Shown: positions 15,472 to 22,896 of the stretch, piece after piece
How positions within the stretch are numbered: the stretch's first letter is position 1
Layout of the letters: the number at the start of each line of letters is the position of its first letter
DNA from: an uncultured Bacilli bacterium
Lineage (GTDB): Bacteria > Bacillota_I > Bacilli_A > RF39 > UBA660
Length of the DNA: 32,970 nucleotides
Assembly (NCBI GenBank): GCA_947630055.1
Contig: CANRGA010000011.1
Span: forward strand, 1 to 32,970
Direction of reading: 5' to 3'
Made by a program: the position numbers and the translations under genes
Notes under the pieces: model-generated
What the model was told of the DNA's origin: nothing
What the model saw: the letters and a program-made list of their open reading frames with translations, nothing else
Database searches by the model: none

Positions 15472-16563
15472 TTAGCATGGCAATTTCACTATAAATTTTG
15501 TATATCCATTAGTGCTTTCAGCAAATATTTCTCCATTATGTAATTCTACAATTTCTTTAGCTATTGCTAGCCCTAATCCACTTCCACCTGTTTTAGAATT
15601 TCGGGAAAAATCTGCTCGATAAAATTTTTCAAATATTTTTTCTAATTTATCTTGAGGTAATGCACCTTTATTTATAATTTCTATAATTGCATTATTACTT
15701 TCTTTAAATGTTTCAATAGTTATTTTATTATCTTTGCTATAATAAATAGCATTTTTTATTAAATTACTCAATACTCTAGCAATTTTATCTGAATCACCTA
15801 ATATTTTTAATTTATCTTTACACTTTATTTCTATTTTTTTATTATTTTCTTCTAATATAGGATAAAATTCATCAATTAATTGATCAATCATCATATTTAA
15901 ATCTAAGGTTTCTTTATTAATTACAATTGTTTCACTATTAAATCTGGCAATATCAAACAATTCATTAATCAAATCTTCTAACTTATTTGCTTTTGCTAAA
16001 GCTGTTTTTATATACTTTTCTCGTTGTTGTTTTGGCATATCATTAACTTCATCTAATAAAGATAAATAACCTATTGTTGATGTTAATGGAGTTTTTAAAT
16101 CATGTGCTAAGTATACAATTAAATCATTTTTTCTTTGTTCAGTTTCTCGTGCCATTTTTTCGTTTTTTTCTGATTCTTTTTTTAAATTATTTAATTTTTG
16201 TTGTAATTCTTCTAACTCTACTGGCAATTCAATAAAGTCTACTTCTTTATCATATAATTCATTAATGGCTGTTGCTAAATTTTTAATTAAGCTATTATAT
16301 TTAAATAACAATTTTATAATAATTATAAAAATACCAATAGACCAAATAATAAATCCTATAAAAAATAATAAATTATTATTAATATAATTATTTTTTAAAC
16401 TATAATATATCTCAGAAGAGATATCATATATCCATTGAAAATCAGCTAAATCAAAATATAATTCAAAAAATTTAAAAACAATATAAATAATAATAGTCCA
16501 TAGTATTGCTTGAATAAAGGCTTTTTTTATTAATTTATTCAAAAAATTAATTTTATTTTTCAA
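15472..16563 (-). CDS. VanS-like sensor histidine kinase
   Basis: From TTG 16563 the protein is 363 residues and begins LKNKINFLNKL, strikingly like the start of VanS of VanA-type enterococci (LKNKKNDYSKL). Two TM helices (about 17-39 and 65-87) border a short external loop. A linker with coiled coil leads to EQRKNDLIVYLAHDLKTPLT (phospho-acceptor His about 154) and IGYLSLLDE. The ATPase domain shows NLIKNAIYYS, IFEKFYRADFSRN and GGSGLGLAIAKEIV. It overlaps the regulator gene by 11 bp, as in vanRS. No ligase or dipeptidase gene (vanA/H/X-like) is in the window, so it should not be read as vancomycin resistance; a wall-stress sensor is more likely. Confidence 0.85.
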   Translation of the reverse strand: MKNKINFLNKLIKKAFIQAILWTIIIYIVFKFFELYFDLADFQWIYDISSEIYYSLKNNYINNNLLFFIGFIIWSIGIFIIIIKLLFKYNSLIKNLATAINELYDKEVDFIELPVELEELQQKLNNLKKESEKNEKMARETEQRKNDLIVYLAHDLKTPLTSTIGYLSLLDEVNDMPKQQREKYIKTALAKANKLEDLINELFDIARFNSETIVINKETLDLNMMIDQLIDEFYPILEENNKKIEIKCKDKLKILGDSDKIARVLSNLIKNAIYYSKDNKITIETFKESNNAIIEIINKGALPQDKLEKIFEKFYRADFSRNSKTGGSGLGLAIAKEIVELHNGEIFAESTNGYTKFIVKLPC

Positions 16564-17242
16564 TTTTATATCCCACTCCCCAAATAGTTTTAATATATTT
16601 TGGCTTTTTACCATTATCATTCATTTTTTCTCGCAAATGTCTAATATGTACCATTATAGTGTTATTATCATTTCCATAATATTTTTCTTGCCATACTTCT
16701 TTAAATAATTCATCTGTTTTAACAACATTACCGCGATTTAAGCATAAGCACCACATAATAGCAAATTCAATTGGGGTTAATTTTATTTTTTTATCATTAA
16801 AATAAAATTCATGAGTTTTATTATTAATCATAATATTTTGAAAAGAAATAATATTTTTACTATCTTCATTATTTGGATTATATTCAGTATATCTTCTTAA
16901 CTGAGCTTTAACTCTTGCCATTAATTCTAAAGGCTGAAATGGTTTAGTTATATAATCATCTGCCCCTAAATTAAAACCATTTATTTTATCAATTGCTTCG
17001 ATTTTAGCTGTTACAAAAATAATTGGAAACATATATTTTTCTCGAATTTTATTACAAAGTGCAAATCCATCAATATCTGGCATCATAATATCTAAAATAG
17101 CTAAATCAAATTTAACTTTATCTAAAATTTCTAAAACATCTTTACTTTCATAAAATTTATAAACATTATAGTTTTCATTTTTTAAATAAATTTCTATTAA
17201 ATCTGCAATTTCTTTTTCATCATCTACTACTAAAATATTCAT
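16553..17242 (-). CDS. VanR-like OmpR-family response regulator
   Basis: The 229-residue regulator has a receiver domain with D6/D7/D8 in VVDDE, phospho-acceptor D51 in LAILDIMMPD, T78 and K100 in GADDYITKPF. The winged-helix DNA-binding domain includes KLTPIEFAIMWCLC and NTIMVHIRHLREKMN, and ends TIWGVGYKIEK, the same as VanR of VanA clusters by memory. It lies 34 bp downstream of the C39-like peptidase gene and overlaps the kinase, forming one operon. A perfect 11-bp inverted repeat upstream of the operon (18244-18270) is a candidate binding site. Start ATG 17242 has GAGG just upstream. Confidence 0.9.
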   Translation of the reverse strand: MNILVVDDEKEIADLIEIYLKNENYNVYKFYESKDVLEILDKVKFDLAILDIMMPDIDGFALCNKIREKYMFPIIFVTAKIEAIDKINGFNLGADDYITKPFQPLELMARVKAQLRRYTEYNPNNEDSKNIISFQNIMINNKTHEFYFNDKKIKLTPIEFAIMWCLCLNRGNVVKTDELFKEVWQEKYYGNDNNTIMVHIRHLREKMNDNGKKPKYIKTIWGVGYKIEK

Positions 17243-17276
17243 AAAGCCTCACTTATTAAATTATATCAAATATTAT

Positions 17277-18176
17277 TTATAAAGAAAATTCCCATAAATT
17301 TTTTATTTGCGATTTGATACGACTATAATCCCATAAATAATTGCTTCTTATTTTACTATTGGGATCATTTACTTTTATTTTTCCATTTTTAATGCCTGCT
17401 AAAACTATAAAATGCCCATTAAGAGTAAAATCTCCTTTTCGCATGCTACAAATTATGGGATGATTATTTTCTAGGGCATTATAAATAACATCTTTAGATA
17501 AAGAAATTTCTTTTACATTTAGGCCATAATATAATCCCCCTTTAGTTATTAAGTCCCATGTAGTACCAACATTTGGAATATAATAGCCTTTTTCTTCAGA
17601 TAATTTTGCTACTTTATAAGGAGTAATAGTATTATCTCTTTTTAATCCTGCCACTACCATTGCTAAAGAGGTTGGACCACATCCACTTATAGCAATGTTA
17701 CTATTTCCATATTTTCCATATCCCCATCTTTCATCCCATTGATATAATTCAGGAATATTTTCATCTATAATTCCTATATTATCACTATAAACTTTATTTT
17801 TATTTGCAAAATAATTAACAACAAAAGAAGTTAATTCAATATTTCTTGATAAAGATTCCATCAATTCTTCTGGATATTTTTGATAGTTAGAAATAATACT
17901 ATTAATTCGCTGATCTTTTTGGGCAAATTTTTCTAATCTTTTTTTAATAGTTCCTTCTTCAAATTGAAGTATTGAAACATCTTCGTAATTATGATATTGA
18001 CTCATATCATAAATATTAACTTCATCATTAAAATCATAATCATTTTTCTTATCATTTAATTTATTACTATCTTGAATATTTTTCCAAGTTACTAAATATG
18101 AAATATTTATAATTACAAAAATTATTAATATTAATTTTATAATTTTTCTTATTTTTATCTTAGTTCTTTTTTTCAT
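17277..18176 (-). CDS. Membrane-anchored C39-like cysteine peptidase
   Basis: One N-terminal TM helix (about 10-30) is followed by a 100-residue linker and a papain-like C39_2 domain. Active-site candidates are Q146 in LYQWDERWG, C166 in SGCGPTSLAMVV, H255 in NGHFIVLAG and D271 in VNDPNS. The protease or amidase domain faces outside the cell, so a peptidoglycan or surface-protein substrate is likely. It is the first gene of an operon with the VanR/VanS-like pair, suggesting that it is the output or a sensor component. The AAAGGTG ribosome site lies in the loop of an 8-bp inverted repeat (TTTTACAA/TTGTAAAA, 18179-18208) that could limit translation. Confidence 0.75.
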   Translation of the reverse strand: MKKRTKIKIRKIIKLILIIFVIINISYLVTWKNIQDSNKLNDKKNDYDFNDEVNIYDMSQYHNYEDVSILQFEEGTIKKRLEKFAQKDQRINSIISNYQKYPEELMESLSRNIELTSFVVNYFANKNKVYSDNIGIIDENIPELYQWDERWGYGKYGNSNIAISGCGPTSLAMVVAGLKRDNTITPYKVAKLSEEKGYYIPNVGTTWDLITKGGLYYGLNVKEISLSKDVIYNALENNHPIICSMRKGDFTLNGHFIVLAGIKNGKIKVNDPNSKIRSNYLWDYSRIKSQIKNLWEFSL

Positions 18177-18243
18177 AATTTTACAACACCTTTAAAAATA
18201 TTGTAAAATTTTTTTAATTAATAATTATTAATTAAATCTTATA

Positions 18244-18270
18244 TTAATCTTAATTTTTTATTAAGATTAA
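18244..18270. promoter_or_regulatory. Inverted repeat upstream of the C39/VanRS-like operon
   Basis: TTAATCTTAAT (18244-18254) and ATTAAGATTAA (18260-18270) are perfect 11-bp arms around TTTTT. It is not followed by a T run on the minus strand, so an operator is likelier than a terminator. Autoregulation by the VanR-like protein is inferred. Confidence 0.4.
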
Positions 18271-18308
18271 ATTATTAAATAAAAATAAGAGATAATGAGC
18301 TGTGAACC

Positions 18309-18337
18309 ATAAAAAAACTTCCTAACTATAGGAAGTT
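18309..18337 (-). terminator. Displaced original terminator of tRNA-Asn
   Basis: AACTTCCTA (18316-18324) and TAGGAAGTT (18329-18337) form a 9-bp stem, followed on the minus strand by seven Ts. It lies ten bases beyond the tRNA-end repeat at 18347-18363. Before insertion of the element it would have directly followed tRNA-Asn. Confidence 0.75.
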
Positions 18338-18346
18338 AATTTTTAA

Positions 18347-18363
18347 ATGGCGCCCGATGTAGG
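18347..18363. repeat. Left attachment-site direct repeat (displaced tRNA-Asn 3' end)
   Basis: ATGGCGCCCGATGTAGG is identical to 27123-27139, where it forms the 3' end of intact tRNA-Asn. The next base differs (G here, A there). This is the outer boundary of the integrated element. Confidence 0.85.
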
Positions 18364-18405
18364 GATTATACTTATGGTTTAAAATAATTTAATATATATT
18401 TTTTT

Positions 18406-18426
18406 GCCCTTTTTAAGGGCTTTTTT
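18406..18426 (+). terminator. Terminator just inside the left end of the element
   Basis: GCCCTT (18406-18411), loop TTT, AAGGGC (18415-18420), then TTTTTT. It faces right with no plus-strand gene before it in the integrated form. In the circular form it would follow the integrase across the joined att site. Confidence 0.7.
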
Positions 18427-18477
18427 AATTATATAAATTTAAAATTTTATAATTAAATATTTAAAAATTTAATTTTT

Positions 18478-18499
18478 TAAGAGGTAAATAAGAGGTAAA
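18478..18499 (+). repeat. Left arm-type integrase sites
   Basis: Two head-to-tail copies of the 11-mer TAAGAGGTAAA lie 115 bp inside the left att repeat. The same pair is found at 27063-27084. The motif resembles the DR2-type repeats bound by the N-terminal domain of Tn916-like integrases, from memory. Confidence 0.65.
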
Positions 18500-18504
18500 A
18501 TTTT

Positions 18505-18537
18505 TATAAAAAAGATTACCAGTTTCTTGATAATCTT
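18505..18537 (-). terminator. Terminator of the lipoprotein gene (repeat copy 1)
   Basis: AAGATTA (18512-18518) pairs with TAATCTT (18531-18537), and a T run follows on the minus strand. Around it 18506-18548 is nearly identical to 19137-19179. Confidence 0.65.
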
Positions 18538-18556
18538 AATAGTGCAAACTACTTCT

Positions 18557-19027
18557 CTAGTTCTTTTTTGATAACTCAAATGATTTAAAACTTACCCATT
18601 TTTGTTGTTCATCTGGTACATCAAGAGCTTTAACATAAGTCATTTTTAACTTGTTATCTTTTATTTCATAATTGAATTCATTAACATAATCAAACGCATT
18701 ATGAACTTGAATATGAATTGTGTCTTCATCAATTACTTCATAATTTGCTGACACATTTGACCATTTAGGTTCTGATAAAGTATCTAAATATTCTGAATAA
18801 GTAGCTTCTCCGCCTTTTTCAAATTTCCACACAACTTCACCATTGGTGTTGCTTTTACCTGTCCACTCTCCTATAAATTGACTTTCAAGATGATTAGTCG
18901 AAGAGATTTCTTGAGTTGTTTCATCATTAGAATAAGAATCTTCGTTTTTTGTTTCTTTTGGATTACCACATCCTGTTAAACCTACGACCAAAATACTCAT
19001 TAATAATATACTTAATATTTTTTTCAT
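18557..19027 (-). CDS. Small lipoprotein of the element
   Basis: From ATG 19027 (GAGGAGG eight bases upstream) the product is 156 residues. The lipobox VGLTGCG follows a hydrophobic signal, so the Cys is probably lipidated and the protein anchored outside the membrane. An Asn/Glu/Ser-rich linker leads into a compact beta domain: FIGEWTGKSNTNGEVVWKF, then NYEVIDEDTIHIQV, then LKMTYVKA. This looks like a lipocalin or DUF5640-type stress fold, but I cannot assign it. It is the last gene of the element's minus-strand cargo. Confidence 0.7.
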   Translation of the reverse strand: MKKILSILLMSILVVGLTGCGNPKETKNEDSYSNDETTQEISSTNHLESQFIGEWTGKSNTNGEVVWKFEKGGEATYSEYLDTLSEPKWSNVSANYEVIDEDTIHIQVHNAFDYVNEFNYEIKDNKLKMTYVKALDVPDEQQKWVSFKSFELSKKN

Positions 19028-19136
19028 AATCATATACCTCCTCAAAATTAATATATAGTATTTATTAGAATTTGTGTTCCTACTTAATTATACTATATTA
19101 TTTTATAATATGCCACATAGTTTTTTTCTTTTAAAT

Positions 19137-19168
19137 TATAAAAAGATTACCAATTTCTTGATAATCTT
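19137..19168 (-). terminator. Terminator of the membrane-protein gene (repeat copy 2)
   Basis: AAGATTA (19143-19149) and TAATCTT (19162-19168) with flanking sequence nearly identical to copy 1. It ends the 331-residue membrane-protein transcript and is followed by the lipoprotein gene. Confidence 0.65.
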
Positions 19169-19204
19169 AATAGTGCAAATTGTAATTTATTCTTTATAGG
19201 TATA

Positions 19205-20200
19205 TTACTTTTTCTTTGATTCTTTCCATTCTTCCTCATTTGATTTTTCAAATGAATTAGTACGAATATTTAGTTTGTAAAAGTTATATTTATTTGTTTT
19301 TTTATCTATAATATATAAAATCATATTGTCATCATCATACCATCTAATATCAGGTACTTTAAACCCATATTTATTTATAGATATTTTAGAATTTATTTCT
19401 TTTTTAATTTTTTCAAAATCTTCTTTATTATTAATATCATAATCTTTATATAGTTCATCTAGTGCATTATTATAAACACCTTTTAAAAATTCATATTCAT
19501 CTGTTATATTTTTTTCTTTTCTTATTTCATCATAAGAATCATCATCATATATAAATTGTGAAGTTATAAAGTTTTTGGCTTGTGGAAAATCTTTTTCAGT
19601 AAATTCTGCAGCTAGCATTAGAGAAGCAGAAAATACAACTCCAGCCAAAAGTGCTAAAAAGTGATCACCCCAATACAAATCATGTTCTCTTATTTCATTA
19701 ACAATATTTATTATAAATAATGGAATCCATATACCGAATAATATTCTTGATATAATACTACTATAAATTAAATTTAATAAAATTGAATGTGGTGGTACTA
19801 TAATTGAATATATTAAAAACACTAATAAAATAATTGATTCTATTAATATTACTTTTTTATGCTTTGCTTTTCCTTGCTCTTTTGATAATCCTTTTAGAGA
19901 ATTTTGTTTCCACTCATTAGAATTAGACTTAATATATTCATCATACTCATCAGTATTTCTAGTAAAAATCGATTTTAAACGCAATAATATTGCCTTAAAG
20001 TCAATTCGAATGGTGTCTGCAAATAAAGCATACTGAATAAACCTAATTAATTCTACTGCTGAAAAAAATAATATAATAATGGCTTCAACATATAAATCTG
20101 TATCCTTTGCCATATCTAGTATAAAAAAATATATTATGGTAGGAATTCCTAAACATCCTATTGAAAAAAGAATAACAAAAAGAAATAAAAACATTATCAT
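19205..20200 (-). CDS. Multi-pass membrane protein of unknown function (element cargo)
   Basis: The 331-residue protein has TM segments near residues 1-28, 38-58, 118-135, 140-165 and 183-200, with a charged cytoplasmic or external stretch between the second and third. The C-terminal 120 residues are soluble and acidic (FIYDDDSYDEIRKEKN...), ending in a KYGFKVPDIRWYDDDNMILY beta region and a Lys-rich tail. I recognise no family. AAGGAG precedes ATG 20200. Its promoter (TTGACT, 17 bp, TATAAT at 20255-20227) lies beside a tandem repeat that looks like an operator. Confidence 0.65.
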   Translation of the reverse strand: MIMFLFLFVILFSIGCLGIPTIIYFFILDMAKDTDLYVEAIIILFFSAVELIRFIQYALFADTIRIDFKAILLRLKSIFTRNTDEYDEYIKSNSNEWKQNSLKGLSKEQGKAKHKKVILIESIILLVFLIYSIIVPPHSILLNLIYSSIISRILFGIWIPLFIINIVNEIREHDLYWGDHFLALLAGVVFSASLMLAAEFTEKDFPQAKNFITSQFIYDDDSYDEIRKEKNITDEYEFLKGVYNNALDELYKDYDINNKEDFEKIKKEINSKISINKYGFKVPDIRWYDDDNMILYIIDKKTNKYNFYKLNIRTNSFEKSNEEEWKESKKK

Positions 20201-20226
20201 AATTAACTTCTCCTTTTTATATTTAA

Positions 20227-20296
20227 ATTATATATTTATAAATTTATAAAGTCAATATTATTAAATTTTCATATTATTAAATTTTCAATAATATTG
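20227..20296 (-). promoter_or_regulatory. Promoter plus tandem-repeat operator of the membrane-protein gene
   Basis: On the minus strand TTGACT (20250-20255) and TATAAT (20227-20232) are 17 bp apart. Directly upstream lie two exact copies of TATTATTAAATTTTCA (20256-20271 and 20272-20287). The whole is bracketed by CAATATTATT (20253-20262) and its inverse AATAATATTG (20287-20296). The layout suggests a bound regulator, possibly the HTH protein encoded next to it. Confidence 0.6.
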
Positions 20297-20301
20297 TAAA
20301 A

Positions 20302-20505
20302 TCATTTTTTTAAAATAAGCCAAGTTGTTTTTCTTCCTGAACTATATTGAATAATAAAACCGTTATCTTTTAAAATTTTATAATATCTTCTAATCGTTCT
20401 CTCATTAACACCATATTTTTTGGCTAACTCTATTTGAGATACTTTTGGATCTAGTTTTAATTCATTATATATTTTTTTCAACAATTCTTTATTTACTACA
20501 TTCAT
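20302..20505 (-). CDS. Small winged-helix regulator
   Basis: At 67 residues this is little more than one DNA-binding domain. KVSQIELAKKYGVNERTIRR is a clear helix-turn-helix, and YYKILKDNGFIIQYSSGRKTTWLIL gives the wing. It is the third gene of a short operon (20941 to 20302). Its end lies 6 bp from the operator-like repeat of the next gene, so it may regulate that promoter. There is no effector domain. Confidence 0.65.
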   Translation of the reverse strand: MNVVNKELLKKIYNELKLDPKVSQIELAKKYGVNERTIRRYYKILKDNGFIIQYSSGRKTTWLILKK

Positions 20506-20514
20506 TATACTTAC

Positions 20515-20721
20515 TTATTTTTTGATTGCTACTTCATGTTTATTAACTTTATGTTTAAAATCATACATTGAACAAGAAACTATATTTCCAAAAAATTCTT
20601 TTAGTTCTCTAGAATCTTTTTTATATTTATACCAAAAAATAGCTACAAACACAAAAGTTATTATTACAATTATTGCTACAATAAAATATATATACTTATT
20701 AATATAAAACTCTAACCCCAT
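20515..20721 (-). CDS. Small single-TM protein
   Basis: The 68-residue protein has one strong TM helix (about 10-30) and a basic cytoplasmic tail (WYKYKKDSRELKEFFGN then VNKHEVAIKK). I know no family. It sits 9 bp before the HTH gene and 16 bp after the 67-residue gene in one operon, which could be a toxin/antitoxin-like or immunity cassette; this is speculative. Confidence 0.55.
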   Translation of the reverse strand: MGLEFYINKYIYFIVAIIVIITFVFVAIFWYKYKKDSRELKEFFGNIVSCSMYDFKHKVNKHEVAIKK

Positions 20722-20737
20722 AAACTATTCCTTTCTT

Positions 20738-20941
20738 TTACTTATAATGTACTACTTTAATCTTATCTATTTTTCTTTTAAATCTATCTTTTAATTTTTT
20801 ATTAAGAATAGATAAAGATTCAGCAAAATCTTTTTCAAATGTAACACTATCAAAGTTTTGAAAATATCTAGTTGTAAAAACTTCGACATATAATTCAGTA
20901 AAATTTGTAGTTATTTCTTCTAAAAAATCTTGTTTAGTCAT
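20738..20941 (-). CDS. Small soluble protein of unknown function
   Basis: The 67-residue protein has an acidic N-terminal half (MTKQDFLEEITTNFTELYVE) and a strongly basic C-terminal half (LKDRFKRKIDKIKVVHYK). It is first in the three-gene operon and follows an AAAGGAAAT ribosome site and a TATAAT-like -10 element. I recognise no family. It is divergent from the double-HTH gene. Confidence 0.5.
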   Translation of the reverse strand: MTKQDFLEEITTNFTELYVEVFTTRYFQNFDSVTFEKDFAESLSILNKKLKDRFKRKIDKIKVVHYK

Positions 20942-21060
20942 AATTAATTTCCTTTCTAATTTCTACATTATAATTATATCACTTTGTGCGTATTTGGAGA
21001 AGAATAAAGTATTTAACAATTTAAAATGGGAAAATTATTCATATAAGGAATGGTTGTTAT

Positions 21061-21510
21061 ATGAAAGAAAATAGACTTGAACAATTAAAAGATGAAAGAA
21101 ACTTAAAATCAAAAGATGTTGCTAAATATTTACAAGTATATGAATCAACTTATTCAGAATGGGAACATAGTAAAATACCTATACCAACTAAAAGAATAAT
21201 CGAATTAGCAAATTTTTATAATGTTAATATAGATTATATGTTAAATATATCTAAAAATAGAAAAGTTATAAAAGGTAAAACTGAAATTGATTTAATTGAA
21301 ATTGGAAATAGATTAAAAAATATTAGAAAAGAATTAGGATTATCATTAAGAGAACTAGGTGATAAATTAAATACTTCTTTTTCAGCATTAGGTAGTTATG
21401 AAAGAGGCGAACATTTAATTCAAAGTGAAACACTAATATCTTTATGTAAGTTAAGTAACTACTCTATTGATTATATATTGAATAGAGATAAAGAAAAATA
21501 TATCAAATAA
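21061..21510 (+). CDS. Tandem double XRE-type HTH regulator
   Basis: The 149 residues contain two HTH domains: residues 1-58 (LKDERNLKSKDVAKYLQVYE, then STYSEWEHSK) and 77-140 (IRKELGLSLRELGDKLNTSF, then SALGSYERG). Both end with the similar phrase 'NVNIDYMLN'/'NYSIDYILN', so the protein probably arose by internal duplication. It may bind two operator half-sites as one chain. It is divergent from the small operon at 20941. Confidence 0.75.
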   Translation: MKENRLEQLKDERNLKSKDVAKYLQVYESTYSEWEHSKIPIPTKRIIELANFYNVNIDYMLNISKNRKVIKGKTEIDLIEIGNRLKNIRKELGLSLRELGDKLNTSFSALGSYERGEHLIQSETLISLCKLSNYSIDYILNRDKEKYIK

Positions 21511-21511
21511 A

Positions 21512-21599
21512 AAAGTATGCTTTTCACATACTTAAATGACAGTAATGACAGCATTTTTTGGGTGGGGTACACCCATTTTTTAGTGTCATTGCTGTCATT
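21512..21599. terminator. Long bidirectional terminator between convergent element genes
   Basis: First a hairpin AAGTATG/CATACTT (about 21513-21533). Then a large one: AATGACAGTAATGACA (21535-21550) pairs with TGTCATTGCTGTCATT (21584-21599) with one G-U wobble, with inner GGGT/ACCC and flanking T and A runs. The minus-strand gene's stop codon lies within the right arm. Confidence 0.7.
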
Positions 21600-22041
21600 T
21601 TTTCTTATTAAATTCTTTTTCAATTAGTTTTTTAGTTTGTTTTTTAGTCCCTATTATACTCGATACAATAATTGTTTCAAATATTAAAGTAAATATCATA
21701 AAAACTAGTTGAACATAAAAGTTACTAGTTACATTTCCAATGGTTAAATCTAAAAACACTATCATTAAATACATTAAAATATAAATTACACTAGTAACTG
21801 TTGTAATATCATCAAATGACCTTTGAATTACTTTTGACTTTTTATTATCGACATTAAGTCCACTTTTACTATATACTTTTAACAAATAAGTGGTTACAAG
21901 TAAAATTACAGGGGCTAAAAGCCAATATAAACCCATAAAAATTTTATAACTATAAATTCTTGATAAAGTAAATATAGTAATTACTATAATGTTTAAAATA
22001 ATTAATAATATATAAATTGATTTATTAATCCCTTTTAGCAT
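21595..22041 (-). CDS. Four-TM membrane protein of unknown function
   Basis: The 148-residue protein has TM segments near residues 8-28, 35-55, 83-100 and 110-130, and ends in a Lys-rich tail. It overlaps the upstream XRE regulator by 17 bp and has its own AGAGG ribosome site, so the two are coupled. Such regulator/membrane pairs occur on mobile elements; its task is unknown and no family was recognised. Confidence 0.6.
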   Translation of the reverse strand: MLKGINKSIYILLIILNIIVITIFTLSRIYSYKIFMGLYWLLAPVILLVTTYLLKVYSKSGLNVDNKKSKVIQRSFDDITTVTSVIYILMYLMIVFLDLTIGNVTSNFYVQLVFMIFTLIFETIIVSSIIGTKKQTKKLIEKEFNKKK

Positions 22042-22525
22042 TTTCTAACCTCTCTTTCGTTTTAGCACTTTGTAATAATTTAACAATTTCTTCAGCTGAA
22101 TTAATTTGATATTCAGTATCTTCAATTATTTCTTCAATTTTATCTTTTTCTAAATCACTAGTAGATTCATCATTTAATTTTTCTTTAAATGAACTTACAA
22201 CTTCTTTCCAATTATCAATACTACCTAATACATTAATTAATGCCTCATCTATTTGACTACCTCTTAATTCGGAATAGTAATCTTTTACAAATGGATTTAA
22301 AGGTGTTACTTGTATTCCTAATCCAGAAGCATACATTAGATCATTGTAATTAACACCTATATATTTACTAATCTTTCTCAAAGTTTTAGGATTAGGCACT
22401 TCTCTTTCACCTGATTCAATTCTTGAAATTTCAGTATTACTTACTTTACAAAGATTAGCAAGTTCTCTTTGAGATAATCCCTGTGCTTCACGACCTTTTG
22501 CAATCATTTGCCCAACTGATTCCAT
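22025..22525 (-). CDS. XRE-family repressor of the element
   Basis: From ATG 22525 (AAAGGAGA upstream) the product is 166 residues. The N-terminal HTH reads GREAQGLSQRELANLCKVSN and TEISRIESGEREVPNP. The C-terminal part is helical and acidic, probably for dimerisation. It is divergent from the replication/mobilization operon, the arrangement of phage-like or ICE repressors. Repeats TTTTTTGYAAC between the two promoters are candidate operators. There is no metallopeptidase gene of the ImmA type beside it, so the inducing signal is not visible. Confidence 0.75.
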   Translation of the reverse strand: MESVGQMIAKGREAQGLSQRELANLCKVSNTEISRIESGEREVPNPKTLRKISKYIGVNYNDLMYASGLGIQVTPLNPFVKDYYSELRGSQIDEALINVLGSIDNWKEVVSSFKEKLNDESTSDLEKDKIEEIIEDTEYQINSAEEIVKLLQSAKTKERLENAKRD

Positions 22526-22552
22526 AAAAATAAATCTCCTTTCAACAAAACA

Positions 22553-22581
22553 ATTATACATTATTTATACCTTTTTTGCAA
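22553..22581 (-). promoter_or_regulatory. Promoter of the element repressor
   Basis: TTGCAA (22576-22581) and TATAAT (minus strand, 22553-22558) are 17 bp apart. Upstream are direct repeats TTTTTTGCAAC (22572-22582), TTTTTTGTAAC (22592-22602) and TTTTTGTTGAC (22603-22613), likely operators shared with the divergent promoter. Confidence 0.6.
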
Positions 22582-22608
22582 CATTTTTTAATTTTTTGTA
22601 ACTTTTTG

Positions 22609-22637
22609 TTGACAAAGTTTCTAAAAAGAGTTATATT
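22609..22637 (+). promoter_or_regulatory. Main promoter of the replication/mobilization operon
   Basis: A perfect TTGACA (22609-22614) is 17 bp from TATATT (22632-22637). The -35 box overlaps the third putative operator repeat, so the XRE protein could repress it. Confidence 0.7.
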
Positions 22638-22896
22638 GTAACCGATAGGAAACATTTTATATAAAAATGTAACCTATCTGTTCTTTGACAAGATTATAGA
22701 GTCATATCTTAGCCGACAATTATTGACTCGTAAAACAAATACTATGGCACAAAAGATTCCCTATTGGTACGGGAAGTTGTAGATTATCTAAAATCTTCGT
22801 TACATATATGGCTGATAACTATATATACATCCTAAAAGGGAGTTGTTGGGGACACTAAAACCAGCATCATTATTAAATAGAAAGAGAGGTGAATAA
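22638..22896 (+). promoter_or_regulatory. Long structured leader of the replication/mobilization operon
   Basis: About 260 nt separate the promoter from ATG 22897. Pairing elements: GATAGG/CCTATC enclosing ACATTTT/AAAATGT (22644-22678); GAGTCA/TGACTC; TTCCC/GGGAA (22757-22775); AGATT/AATCT just after. No ORF is supported in it. It could hold an antisense-controlled or attenuating leader, or a conserved RNA. Confidence 0.45.

Noticed and set aside
15472-17242. Vancomycin resistance cluster
   Set aside because: Only the regulatory pair is present; no ligase, dehydrogenase or dipeptidase genes of van clusters are in the window.
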